Positions 1 to 8,682 of a DNA stretch of 64,000 bases are shown here, one piece after another. The stretch is from Strigamia acuminata (Eukaryota > Arthropoda > Chilopoda > Geophilomorpha > Linotaeniidae): the NCBI GenBank assembly GCA_949358305.1, contig OX442317.1, positions 9,800,186-9,864,185 on the forward strand, written 5' to 3'. Both the position numbers and the translations under genes were made by a program. Under the pieces are notes generated by a model. The model was not told the origin of the DNA. It did not search any database and saw nothing but the letters and a program-made list of their open reading frames with translations. Within the stretch, counting starts at the first letter, position 1. Every line of letters begins with the position of its first letter.

Positions 1-1073
1 CCTTAGTGTTACGCGAACAATATTTCAAGGCTCTGCACTACCCGCCGAGCTGCGGACATTTAGGAGTTGAAAAAACACTTCATCGACTCCGGGCCCGAGT
101 TTATTGGCCAAAAATGAAGGAAGACGTATTGCTTTGGATTCAAAAGTGTGAACCATGTCAACGAGCCAAGCCGTTAAATCGCCTTCCATATGGACCAATG
201 ATTATGGCCAAACCACGACATTTGTTTCACACAATTTACATCGATTATTATGGTAAAAAGCCCCGATCGATTGGAGGACATTGTTACGCATTAGTAATTG
301 TGGATGCCGCCAGTCGATGGTTGGATGTGAGATTGACTGAGACATCTGACTGGAAAACAACAATCAAACAATTGCGAGGATTTGTTCAGCGATGGGCATT
401 TCCAAAAGTCATTATAAGTGACAATGCGCCAGCTTTCCGTTCAATGGAATTCCAGGCTGCATGTCAGAGTTTTGGCGCCATTAATCGCTACACGGCTGTT
501 TATCATCCACAAGAGAACTTGGCCGAAAGATTAAACCAAGCATTAAAAAATTGCATTTTGGCTTATATTGAGGAGCATGTGCGCTGGGACGTTCACATTG
601 GATATTTTGTGCTAGCAATCAACTCAGCCTATCAAGCTTCACTTCAGTATTCTCCTTATCAGATGCATGAATTGATGAGAGAATTGCGAAGTGGTGCCAC
701 TGCAAATTTACAAAAAGCTCAAATTAGACATAAACGTTGGTTCGATCGAAAACGAAGACCACACGATTTCAAACCAGGCGATTTTGTGTCTATTAAAAAT
801 CGACAATTGTCATCAGCAGACCGACAGTTTGCTGCAGGACTTCGACAGAGGACGGAAGGCGTTTACGTAATCCATAAATTAACTGGACCCAATACTGTCA
901 TTCTTATGGACAAGGATGGTCGTCGAATGCTGCCGTATAACGTCGTAGAATTGCGCCATTGGTTCAACAATGATGATGACCTAGACCAAACAGACGCAAC
1001 AATAATCGAAAAACATGTTGCTGCGTTTACATCGGAAATTGAAACCATCATCGCTTCATTTTCGATAAAATAA
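1..1073 (+). CDS. Integrase end of a Ty3/gypsy-like pol polyprotein (5' truncated by window)
   Basis: This is the C-terminal part of a retrotransposon polyprotein; the frame is open at the left edge of the window. An HHCC zinc-binding region is visible (GHLGVEKT, then CEPCQRAKP), followed by a DDE integrase core: Asp in IYIDYYG, Asp in IISDNAPAF and Glu in ENLAERLNQ. Integrase inserts the LTR-flanked cDNA into the host genome. The stop is at 1071-1073. Protease, RT and RNase H should lie upstream, outside the window. Unusually, long ORFs follow the integrase instead of an immediate 3' LTR. The family call (Ty3/gypsy rather than BEL) rests on the integrase signature only. Confidence 0.88.
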   Translation, partial: LVLREQYFKALHYPPSCGHLGVEKTLHRLRARVYWPKMKEDVLLWIQKCEPCQRAKPLNRLPYGPMIMAKPRHLFHTIYIDYYGKKPRSIGGHCYALVIVDAASRWLDVRLTETSDWKTTIKQLRGFVQRWAFPKVIISDNAPAFRSMEFQAACQSFGAINRYTAVYHPQENLAERLNQALKNCILAYIEEHVRWDVHIGYFVLAINSAYQASLQYSPYQMHELMRELRSGATANLQKAQIRHKRWFDRKRRPHDFKPGDFVSIKNRQLSSADRQFAAGLRQRTEGVYVIHKLTGPNTVILMDKDGRRMLPYNVVELRHWFNNDDDLDQTDATIIEKHVAAFTSEIETIIASFSIK

Positions 1074-1604
1074 CTAAATTTCTTTTCATTTTATAATTTT
1101 ATTTCTTTCTTTACTTTACCCAACCTTCTTCCCTTCTTGTGTTTATAATTTTCCCTGCTTTAAACCAAATATTTACGGAGGATAGACGCTGAAAATAGTA
1201 AGTAAAGACTAGTTTAGGAATTTGAAATTCATCAATTTAGAATGATGATACGAAAATTTACTAAGTCCAAACTCATGCTTCTTCGAAGTGCGTGATTAAA
1301 TCTCGTTCACGCGAGAGGTCCGTGTCATATTTTATGACGAGACGACCCCGTAGCGAGACCGCGTGTATTAAAGACATGTGAGGGCACGACTTAGCCACAT
1401 TTTAATTTGCGTCTGAATAGTCGCGCCTCAAAAACTTAACAATCACCCAATTTGGATAAATATTATTAGAAATAGTGCGTCTATCACCCGTAAGTACTTC
1501 TTGTTTCATAACAATACATTTTTAATTGAATATTTTTGCTAAAATCACATTTTTCTTCGTGGAAAATTTCCATTTCTTTTAGTTTCATTTTACGATAATT
1601 TATA
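1074..1604 (+). other. Non-coding spacer inside the gypsy-like element
   Basis: 531 bp between the integrase stop and the next ORF. It is AT- and pyrimidine-rich. I see no ORF, no terminal repeat and no tRNA-like primer site, so there is no sign that two elements abut here. A subgenomic promoter or a splice acceptor for the downstream ORF could lie here, but none is demonstrable. Confidence 0.4.
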
Positions 1605-3455
1605 ATGGCGTCCTACGATCTAAATGTAACAATTACGATTCCAAAACCAACGCAAAAAGGTTATCCAAAGTACCTACCGATGCCACCAATCGAAGCTTCG
1701 GGCGAAGGATTGGTGCCACGCTTTCATCCAGACCACCCGAACGATCAAAGTTTTCCAAACTATGAACTGTGTCCAGTTTGTAGCGGGACGGGATTTGAAA
1801 TTTACCGACTGCGGGCGCCACGTGAATGCCGAGCGTGTCGGGGCGGTGGTGACTTGCGCCGTTGCAAATTTCGGAAATGGATGCGCCTTATGTTTGCGTA
1901 TGTGCTAGGATATGAGTCAATAGACAAAACTTCGTTGGCTGGAGTAGATTTTCCGCCGCCAAGGATTCCATTCGGCAGTGCAAACGCCATCGCTCGTTTT
2001 CGCCATGCGCATGCCTCGTATTTGGCACGCATAAAGCAATTAGCGAAAGAGAAGGGAATCCGGCCTTTGACCTGGGAATATCCTGAAGGAGCCTATATAA
2101 TAGCTGGCGAGCAACCTGCCGAACTTCCGGACCAGTTTGTGACGCCTGAAGTAAAGACCTACGACGTGGAATCGGGCCTAGAACTGCGATTGACGGCGCC
2201 TAATGTAATTGCGGATGCAAAAAGAGCATATTCGGAGCCGGAGAGGGTTGCAGCCGACTTGCCATTTCAACATTCAAATCTACATCCACGACATACGTAC
2301 GAGGAGCGAAGCACACATCGTTTGAAGGAATACACGCAGAAAGTAACGAAAAGGATTGGAGCGGAGGCGAACCGGGACACTCACTTCGTGACGGGACGAT
2401 CCAGACCAGCGTTGAACGCGTCTTCGATCATAGTCGAGGAAAATGGAGCGGTTGGAGGAGCGCCTGCCGCCTTGCCTGTCGTGGAGCCTGCTAAAGAACT
2501 TTCGTTGAACGATCAAGTGGCCAAAAAGGTAGTAAAAAATGAAGAAAACAGGAGAGAGAGAGAAAAAGTTGGTAATATCAACACGATGTCGACCCCAATC
2601 ATCAAAACGGAATCGAGCGTGACGGTGGTGGAGGCGAAGTTGATCAACGTTTCAACGGTGACCACTTCGAGCGCTGCTACGCCTGTAATTCCCTATTTTC
2701 GAGTCGTAAAAAACAAATCATCTTCGATTGAGACGTCCGAATCGAGCCAAGCTGCCCGACCTGTCGATGCCACCACTGTGACCCAATCGAATGTGACGCC
2801 CAAGATGATGACTTCAGTTGCTGCGACATCGGTGCCGATTACGTGCTCCAAAATTGCGACTTCAAATACACAAATGGACACAATTGCTGATTTTAACAAA
2901 AAATTAATCAAAGCTGATTTTTCACCACAGGTTGACCGAGATATCAAGGCATTGTTAAACTTCACCCCGTCTTCATCCATCGCGAATATCGCTGCTGAGA
3001 TTGCGAGAGATGCAGAAGAGTGCGCGAAAATCCACGACGTCAAGAAATTGGAAAGCAAGATTTCTAATCCGATTGCCAAGGCCATTTCGGCAGTTTCGAG
3101 CAATTCGACATCACCAGATGAGTGTGCGCGTTTGAAACCACGTTATCTCCAGGGATTCGACCGAAATGGATGTACTATGCGCCCGGATCGTATTTTCACT
3201 CAGATGTCTGAAATATTCCGGCGCCATGAGCTTGAGATTCTGTACCCCATGGAGAACAGGGGCCAAGGACAAATCAACCTGAGATCTGAAGGATGGAGCG
3301 AACTTTTTAAGATGTCGATTAATCTGGATTTCAACGTCAGCGACTCGGACTTCAAGACAGTCATCGGAACGATTTTCGGACGCCTCGGAGATATCGCGAG
3401 GGAAATAGAAGCGAAAATGACAAAAGACTGTACCGGAGACGAGCACGCGGTGTAG
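1605..3455 (+). CDS. Post-integrase ORF of the gypsy-like element, CxxC zinc-binding motif, function unknown
   Basis: 616 codons from ATG 1605 to TAG 3453. I do not recognise the family. Near residues 55-85 are two CxxC pairs (LCPVCSGTG and ECRACRGGG) resembling DnaJ-type CxxCxGxG zinc-binding repeats, then a basic stretch (RRCKFRKWMR). Residues about 280-450 are Ser/Thr/Val-rich and probably disordered; the C-terminus is helical-looking. There is no signal peptide, transmembrane segment or Env-like feature. It continues in frame past the TAG into the next ORF. Codon use is similar to the integrase ORF. It may be an accessory or structural protein of the element, or captured sequence. Confidence 0.6.
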   Translation: MASYDLNVTITIPKPTQKGYPKYLPMPPIEASGEGLVPRFHPDHPNDQSFPNYELCPVCSGTGFEIYRLRAPRECRACRGGGDLRRCKFRKWMRLMFAYVLGYESIDKTSLAGVDFPPPRIPFGSANAIARFRHAHASYLARIKQLAKEKGIRPLTWEYPEGAYIIAGEQPAELPDQFVTPEVKTYDVESGLELRLTAPNVIADAKRAYSEPERVAADLPFQHSNLHPRHTYEERSTHRLKEYTQKVTKRIGAEANRDTHFVTGRSRPALNASSIIVEENGAVGGAPAALPVVEPAKELSLNDQVAKKVVKNEENRREREKVGNINTMSTPIIKTESSVTVVEAKLINVSTVTTSSAATPVIPYFRVVKNKSSSIETSESSQAARPVDATTVTQSNVTPKMMTSVAATSVPITCSKIATSNTQMDTIADFNKKLIKADFSPQVDRDIKALLNFTPSSSIANIAAEIARDAEECAKIHDVKKLESKISNPIAKAISAVSSNSTSPDECARLKPRYLQGFDRNGCTMRPDRIFTQMSEIFRRHELEILYPMENRGQGQINLRSEGWSELFKMSINLDFNVSDSDFKTVIGTIFGRLGDIAREIEAKMTKDCTGDEHAV

Positions 3456-3998
3456 CACCTCATTGTGCATGCCGTGCACTTTAATTTGAAGGAGATCATC
3501 ACCCAAATGCATCAGAGTCGTCGTGACGCCGTTAAACGATTTCGGGAGGCCGACGCGCTCAAAGAGGCCCAGCGACTGGAGGACGAGAAAAATGCGCCCG
3601 CTAAACCACCGCTGGACCCGGAATTGATCATGACGGAGGATGAAATTAAGAACTTTTCAGAAAAGATTCTCATCGAGCTGGCGCCTGAGAAATTGGTGCA
3701 ACAATTCGAAGATGCGATTGCTGAGAATCCGAGATTGGCGGATCCCCGAACCAGATATTCATTCAGATACAACCCCGTAATCGTGGCGGACACTGGAAAA
3801 CTCGCCTCGGAGTTATCATCGGATATGGGCTCTTCGATGTCGGATGTCGAGTCGCTTCGCGAGTCGACGGGCGACGAGGAAAACCACAAAGCATTCCTGG
3901 CGGCGCGAGAGCATAACAAGATTGAAGTAATTCAAGCCGACGAGCCTTTCAGACTTCCTGGAGTTGGACGAGCCGGTGCGCGAGCTGGTGGACGTTGA
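3456..3998 (+). CDS. In-frame continuation of the 616-codon ORF after a single amber stop
   Basis: This is the same reading frame as the preceding ORF, separated from it only by TAG at 3453-3455; it has no in-frame ATG until 3507. It runs about 180 codons. The content is acidic and helical, with many Glu, Lys and Ser and a run MSDVESLRES. The end near 3940-3998 may be frameshifted: the overlapping frame reads FLELDEPVRELVDVDRL before a stop at about 4008, which looks more protein-like. It could be the second half of one protein of about 800 aa with a nonsense mutation, a readthrough product, or a separate ORF. Confidence 0.5.
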   Translation, partial: HLIVHAVHFNLKEIITQMHQSRRDAVKRFREADALKEAQRLEDEKNAPAKPPLDPELIMTEDEIKNFSEKILIELAPEKLVQQFEDAIAENPRLADPRTRYSFRYNPVIVADTGKLASELSSDMGSSMSDVESLRESTGDEENHKAFLAAREHNKIEVIQADEPFRLPGVGRAGARAGGR

Positions 3999-4038
3999 TC
4001 GCCTTTGATGTCAAGGATGCCTAAGATGATTTTAACAC

Positions 4039-4341
4039 TGTAGATTTTAGGGAAATAAAGAGGCAAAATGTTGCAAAACCATAGGAGCTTTATTAAGCAC
4101 ACTCATCTCGGGAAAAACAGGAAAACGTAAGTAATAATAAAAGCAATGATAAAACGAGATACATAATCGGGCAGAACTAAAACCCGATAAGCGAAATCTA
4201 AACAAAGCAAAATATAGGATCTCATAGGATCCAATCAATAAACGATGTCTACAAATTAAGTAACTGATAAATATCGAACATTAGAGTAAACATCGAGTAT
4301 AAGCAACTATAAATTAATCTCGGGGAACAAAAAGGCCAACA
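4039..4341 (-). repeat. Copia element 3' LTR
   Basis: 303 bp, identical by eye to 7367-7669. On the minus strand it begins TGTTGGCC and ends CTACA, and it is preceded by a polypurine tract with six G residues. Confidence 0.93.
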
Positions 4342-4517
4342 ATAGCCCCCCATTCTCCGAGATAATAAATAAATCTCAGTCGAAAAGAAACACAAAAACC
4401 CTAAAACAATATCGATAGTCAATTGGTTGCGGTACATAACAAGCAGTGATAAAAATCAGAATCAACCAATTGACAAATGCACAAATGCGGGAAAACAAAA
4501 AACTATAATCGAAGAAA

Positions 4518-6910
4518 TTACCGGAAGAAATGTTTGCATAAAAATTGCAAACGGGCAGGCGAGAAAAACTTAGTGAAAATGTCGGCAGGATTTAAATCGC
4601 CGGAAATCTTTCGCAAAACAAAAACGCCCTCGGTAAGCCAATCCCGCAAAAAGAAATAGCGCACATCGATATGTTTGGTCCGACGATTTTCGATGTCATT
4701 CCTCGTAAAATAAATCGTAGACAACGAATCAGAAAACATCGTCGGAGTGGGCAAACGGAAAATTCGGGTCCGATCGATCGCGCCGTGAAGCCAAACGATC
4801 TCCTTCGCGCCATCGAGAAGTGCCAAAAACTCGGCCTCCATGATGCTTAAAGCGCAATAGCGCTGCTTACAGCAGCCCCAGGAGATGGGAACCCCGAAAA
4901 TCGAAATCGTGTACCCTCCGAAGCTCTTTCTTGTATCTCGGTCCGAGATCCAAGAAGCATCGGAGTGCCCTGACAGGATGTCTCTAGTGACCGCGGAAAG
5001 AGAAATTGAATAATTCCGCGTGTTCTTCAAATACTGGAGAACCTGAAGAAGAAGGGCCACGTGCTTTGAGGTAAAGCACGTGTTGTACTGGGACAACAAG
5101 ATCACCGGAAAGAGGATATCGGGGCGCGTGCGAGAAGCCAAAAACAGAAGCGACCCAATGAGAGAACGGTAAGGGAACTCGTCGTCGTTCAGCACACGTT
5201 CTCCCTCTCTAGCGCAATTAACCATTGTGCCAACGGTGATCGGGACCCTGCACAGACGCTCGGAGGAAATTCCAAAATCTTCCGCGATCCGATCAATATA
5301 ATCGCGTTGATGAATGGAAATATGTCCACCATCGCGATCAAACTGGACGCCTAACAGCTTCGATACCGGACCAAGATCTGTTATCGTGAAAAATCCACGA
5401 AGGGCCTTAACAGTTCGGTCTCGAGGACCGGGTCCTTTGGTGAATAACACCATGTCATCGACATAAACCAGGATGACGGCATCGTAAGTGTCGGAAATGA
5501 AAACGCCATTCACACCTAGAAGCTTGTGAAAATTAATCTCCAACAAGACTTCGACGAGACGAAAATTCCATTGTCGTCCGCTCTGATGAAGGCCGTAAAG
5601 AGCCTTATGAAGCCTCCACACTTTCCCAGTGTTTTGAGGAGTTTCCCAGCCCCTGGGAATCCTCATGAAGATGGCTTCATCCAAGTTGCCATAAAGATAG
5701 GCACCCTTGACATCAAGGTGTGTGTCTAGCCAGCCAAGAACGACCACTAGAAGCACGAAAAATAGGCGTATCAAAACGTAATTGACCACGGGACTGAAAA
5801 CCTCGGAATAGTCAACTCCGTACTTCTGGCTGAAACCCTGAGCCACTAACATCGCCCTAAAACGGCGCACAATGCCTTCTGCATCACGCTTGATGTAGTA
5901 GACCCATTTATTCCCCACAATGTTTACATCAGGAGGAGGTTTTTCAACTTCCTCGTAAACACCTCGCTCACGAAAGAGATCAAGCTCTTCCTCCATGGCT
6001 TTCTGCCAATGGACACGGTCGGGGCTAGAAATAGCTTCCTTGTAGGTGCGAGGAACCTGGGCAAACAAGGAATGCGCGTACCGTGGTGGTTCGGTAGAAT
6101 AGCAATCCGCAAACGCTTCTTCTTCCGAAGTCGTAGGACTGCGTGGAAGAGAAACATTAGGATCTACCGGTGGGGGATCAACCATTTGAACTGGCACATT
6201 TCGGGTGCTAAAGTCAAAGGAATCTCGATCGTATGCTAAACGATTGTCGGCGCAATATCGCTCTACGTCGCCATGACTCCGCAATCTGGTACGATCCGGT
6301 GGGAAAAAATACACATCAGTGTGTCCCATAGACGCACCTGACTGCCGAATTACCTCAGAACGAGTCCACTTGCCCCCCACAGCCGGAGAACTAGGCGGAG
6401 GCTGACGTAGTGGCGAGTGAACAGGAGGTGGAGGCAAAAGATGTGCTCTCAATGGGAGTTGCGTAGCAATAGGTGCACCTGGAGGTGGAAGTCCAGGAGG
6501 TGGAGGTCCAGGAGGTGGAAGTCCAGGAGGTGGAGGAGGAGGAGCTTGGAGTGCAGGAGCACCACCTTGGGGAACGGGAGGCAACTGGTCGGAAATGAAA
6601 TCCGGCTCAAGCTCCACCGATATCGCACCTTCATCAGTGATCTCGGTGCCCTCATAAAAACGAGGATGTCCCCACATGCATTCCTCATCGAAACGGACAT
6701 GTTTCGACTCGAAAACCTCTCTGCGCTTAGGGCACCACACGCGATAACCCCGCGTGCGAAAAGCATAGCCAACCACGACGCCAGTCCAGGCTCGGGATTT
6801 ATTTGAATCACCTTAAGGTGTTTGAGTGGAACAGTCTTGCCATACCACAGACAATAGGGGACAAGATTGTTCAGTGACTTATGTGGGAAGCGGTTCTTCA
6901 AATAAATCAT
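4518..6910 (-). pseudogene. Copia pol remnant: integrase C-terminus, reverse transcriptase, RNase H
   Basis: A 752-codon frame (6776 to 4518) carries RVT_2-type reverse transcriptase: WVYYIKRDAEG, YSEVFSPVV, LHKALYGLHQSGRQW and the catalytic YVDD. The copia RNase H follows (GHSDASW, EAEFLALLDGAKE, TKHIDVRYFF, ADIFTKFF). The N-terminal part holds GYRVWCPKRREV, from the integrase-RT linker, and a proline-rich tract. In another frame (about 6910 to 6780) the integrase C-terminus reads NEWAELAVTMIYLKNRFPHK and then LKHLKV. About 20 codons seem deleted before KSRAWTGVVVGY, with a frameshift. The integrase catalytic core, protease and zinc knuckle are absent, so this copy is non-autonomous although its RT part is open. 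Confidence 0.9.
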
Positions 6911-7044
6911 AGTAACCGCGAGCTCAGCCCACTCGTTGGATATCCGCCTCGAACATCGTCAACGGTTCCCTTGCGCGTAATTGCATTTTTCTTTGCCACG
7001 GTCGACATTTTTCAAAGTGACACCGCTCTTCATTACCGCTCGAA

Positions 7045-7369
7045 ATGGCTGAATCCGACAAGGCAACCACGCATCATTTCTCCATCGCACGGCTCAATGC
7101 AGATAATTACGAGTCCTGGTCTCGCAACATCCAGTTTTTGTTGCTCGAGAAAGGTGTCGACCAGTTTATCGACGAGAAACCTCCTGTGAAAAACGATGCG
7201 TGGGATGATACTCGCAAACAACTGCACGATGACCGCTCCAAACGTGCAAAAGCCTTGCTTGGCTTATTTGTTGAGCCACAATATCAGGACATCGTTCTCG
7301 CTGCCGACACCGCTCGCGACGCCTGGGTGGCATTGAAAGCCACATTTCAACCATCCTCTGCTACCATGT
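7045..7369 (+). pseudogene. Inverted copia gag N-terminal fragment
   Basis: ATG 7045 opens about 108 codons with copia gag hallmarks (LNADNYESWSRNIQFLL, AKALLGLFVE, DAWVALKATFQPSS). It reads on the plus strand, opposite to pol of the same element, and runs straight into the primer-binding site and 5' LTR at 7367. About 100 bp before the ATG may be the original leader. The rest of gag is missing. An internal inversion, or a template switch during reverse transcription, is the simplest explanation. Confidence 0.82.
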
Positions 7370-7669
7370 AGATTTTAGGGAAATAAAGAGGCAAAATGTT
7401 GCAAAACCATAGGAGCTTTATTAAGCACACTCATCTCGGGAAAAACAGGAAAACGTAAGTAATAATAAAAGCAATGATAAAACGAGATACATAATCGGGC
7501 AGAACTAAAACCCGATAAGCGAAATCTAAACAAAGCAAAATATAGGATCTCATAGGATCCAATCAATAAACGATGTCTACAAATTAAGTAACTGATAAAT
7601 ATCGAACATTAGAGTAAACATCGAGTATAAGCAACTATAAATTAATCTCGGGGAACAAAAAGGCCAACA
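7367..7669 (-). repeat. Copia element 5' LTR
   Basis: 303-bp direct copy of 4039-4341. The initiator-tRNA primer site abuts it directly. Identity of the two LTRs implies a recent insertion. Confidence 0.93.
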
Positions 7670-7674
7670 AACAC

Positions 7675-8114
7675 CACCGAAGGAAAACGACGACAATCCA
7701 GGCGAGGTTGTCACACGTGAGAGTTTGTTTGAACCGGTCAACCCGAAACCTAAAGAGAAGCGCCTGGAGGAGCCAACTTGCGCCCTTGCGATTGTGGAAG
7801 AGATTGTTCCATTGGACGAGATATTCTATTCATTACCATGGGAGCCCGAGATTAAGCTAGTCGTGGATTGGAGTGTTCTGACGCGCCTTTTCGAGACGAT
7901 TATCTTTTCGGACTTGCGGCTTGACCACAACGCGGGCGAAAAGTTATTGTCCATCATTAAACAATACTATGTCGGACATTTCCTTTACCGAGTAAACAAG
8001 ATTAGCCGGAAGTGCTACGCAACTTCTAAACAACAGGTGAGAGTAATCCTTGTAAAAACGGCGCTTAGACTGGTCTATTATGCGATGGACGGTCAGGGCG
8101 CGTCTGCATTTTAA
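7675..8114 (+). CDS. Post-integrase ORF of the gypsy-like element, split by the copia insertion
   Basis: Right part of an ORF whose start lies left of the copia element (in-frame ATGs near 4009-4030). Once the copia element and one target copy are set aside, the frame is continuous across the junction. The visible part has an acidic start, then ALAIVEEIVPLDEIFYSLPW and an Ile/Leu-rich helical segment, and stops at 8112-8114. No known domain recognised; no transmembrane segment is obvious. It belongs to the group of unidentified ORFs that follow the integrase in the older element. Confidence 0.5.
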
Positions 8115-8135
8115 AAAATAAAAGTCATAAATTGA

Positions 8136-8264
8136 CTTCAAGAACCTACAAGTGACTTTGCGCCTTCTAAAAACCCATATACGAACTGTTGTGTGTGTGG
8201 ACTTTATTGTGATAATTGTGATACAAACGATAAGTGTTATAATTGTTTAAAATGTGATTATTAA
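8136..8264 (+). CDS. Cysteine-rich mini-ORF in the gypsy-like element
   Basis: After an in-frame TGA at 8133 this frame is open for 42 codons to TAA 8262. It has eight Cys in its last 26 residues (NCCVCGLYCDNCDTNDKCYN, then CLKC). The C-x-C, C-x2-C spacing suggests metal binding. There is no ATG, so it could only be expressed by splicing, frameshift or readthrough from the ORF ending at 8114. It may be chance, but the cysteine density in AT-rich DNA is striking. Confidence 0.3.
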   Translation, partial: LQEPTSDFAPSKNPYTNCCVCGLYCDNCDTNDKCYNCLKCDY

Positions 8265-8678
8265 GCGCCTCAATGAAGATTTTACGTTAAGTTCCGTGAA
8301 AATTCAAAAGCCTACGAAAGAAGATAATATTCGTTTGCGAACTTTTTATTTTTTGATATTTATATTTTACTAATCATTTTTGCTAATCATTTTCATTAAC
8401 CATTTGTGATCATTGAAATTTTACTATCCTTATATTGTGATAATTGACGCCAAATCAGCGCCTAATCAGTATTTTTATTTGCTAATAATTTACATTTTTT
8501 ATCGAAATTTTGCCACCCATGGGCATTGTTAATTAATCTTAAAATATTTAATCTTCTAGTCATAACAAAAAATATCATTGTTGATTCCAAGTGTTATCAA
8601 ATAATTTAACAAATTTTATTATTTTATTTAGAATTTAGTAGCAATTAGCGCCTAAACGTCTATTGATTTTGTTAATTT
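8265..8678. other. AT-rich non-coding 3' region of the gypsy-like element
   Basis: About 410 bp of AT-rich sequence with no ORF. Short motifs recur loosely: the triplet gcgcc (for example ttagcgcct) and gtgataatt. Nothing further supported. Confidence 0.4.
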
Positions 8679-8682
8679 TTAA

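Larger units (their letters stand above)
4039..7669 (-). mobile_element. Copia-type LTR retrotransposon, recent insertion with internal rearrangement
   Basis: It is bounded by 303-bp direct LTRs (4039-4341 and 7367-7669) that read as identical, starting TG and ending CA. A 5-bp target duplication AACAC flanks it (4034-4038 and 7670-7674). On the minus strand the 5' LTR is on the right. Next to it, 7351-7366 is a primer-binding site matching the 3' end of initiator tRNA-Met (CCATCCTCTGCTACCA on plus). A G-rich polypurine tract (GGGGGG in reverse) lies next to the left LTR. Pol is on the minus strand, but the gag start lies on the plus strand, so the internal region is inverted and deleted. It interrupts an ORF of the older gypsy-like host element. 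Confidence 0.92.

Noticed and set aside
1074-1604. An LTR junction between two tandem elements after the integrase
   Set aside because: No TG/CA-bounded repeat, primer site or polypurine tract found, and no similarity to the LTR at 10256.
1605-3455. Envelope protein downstream of integrase (errantivirus-like)
   Set aside because: No signal peptide, furin-type site, fusion peptide or transmembrane helix; instead cytosolic-looking zinc motifs and a disordered Ser/Thr region.
2693-3512. Long minus-strand open frames opposite the 616-codon ORF
   Set aside because: They mirror the codon structure of the plus-strand ORF and show no domain; shadows.
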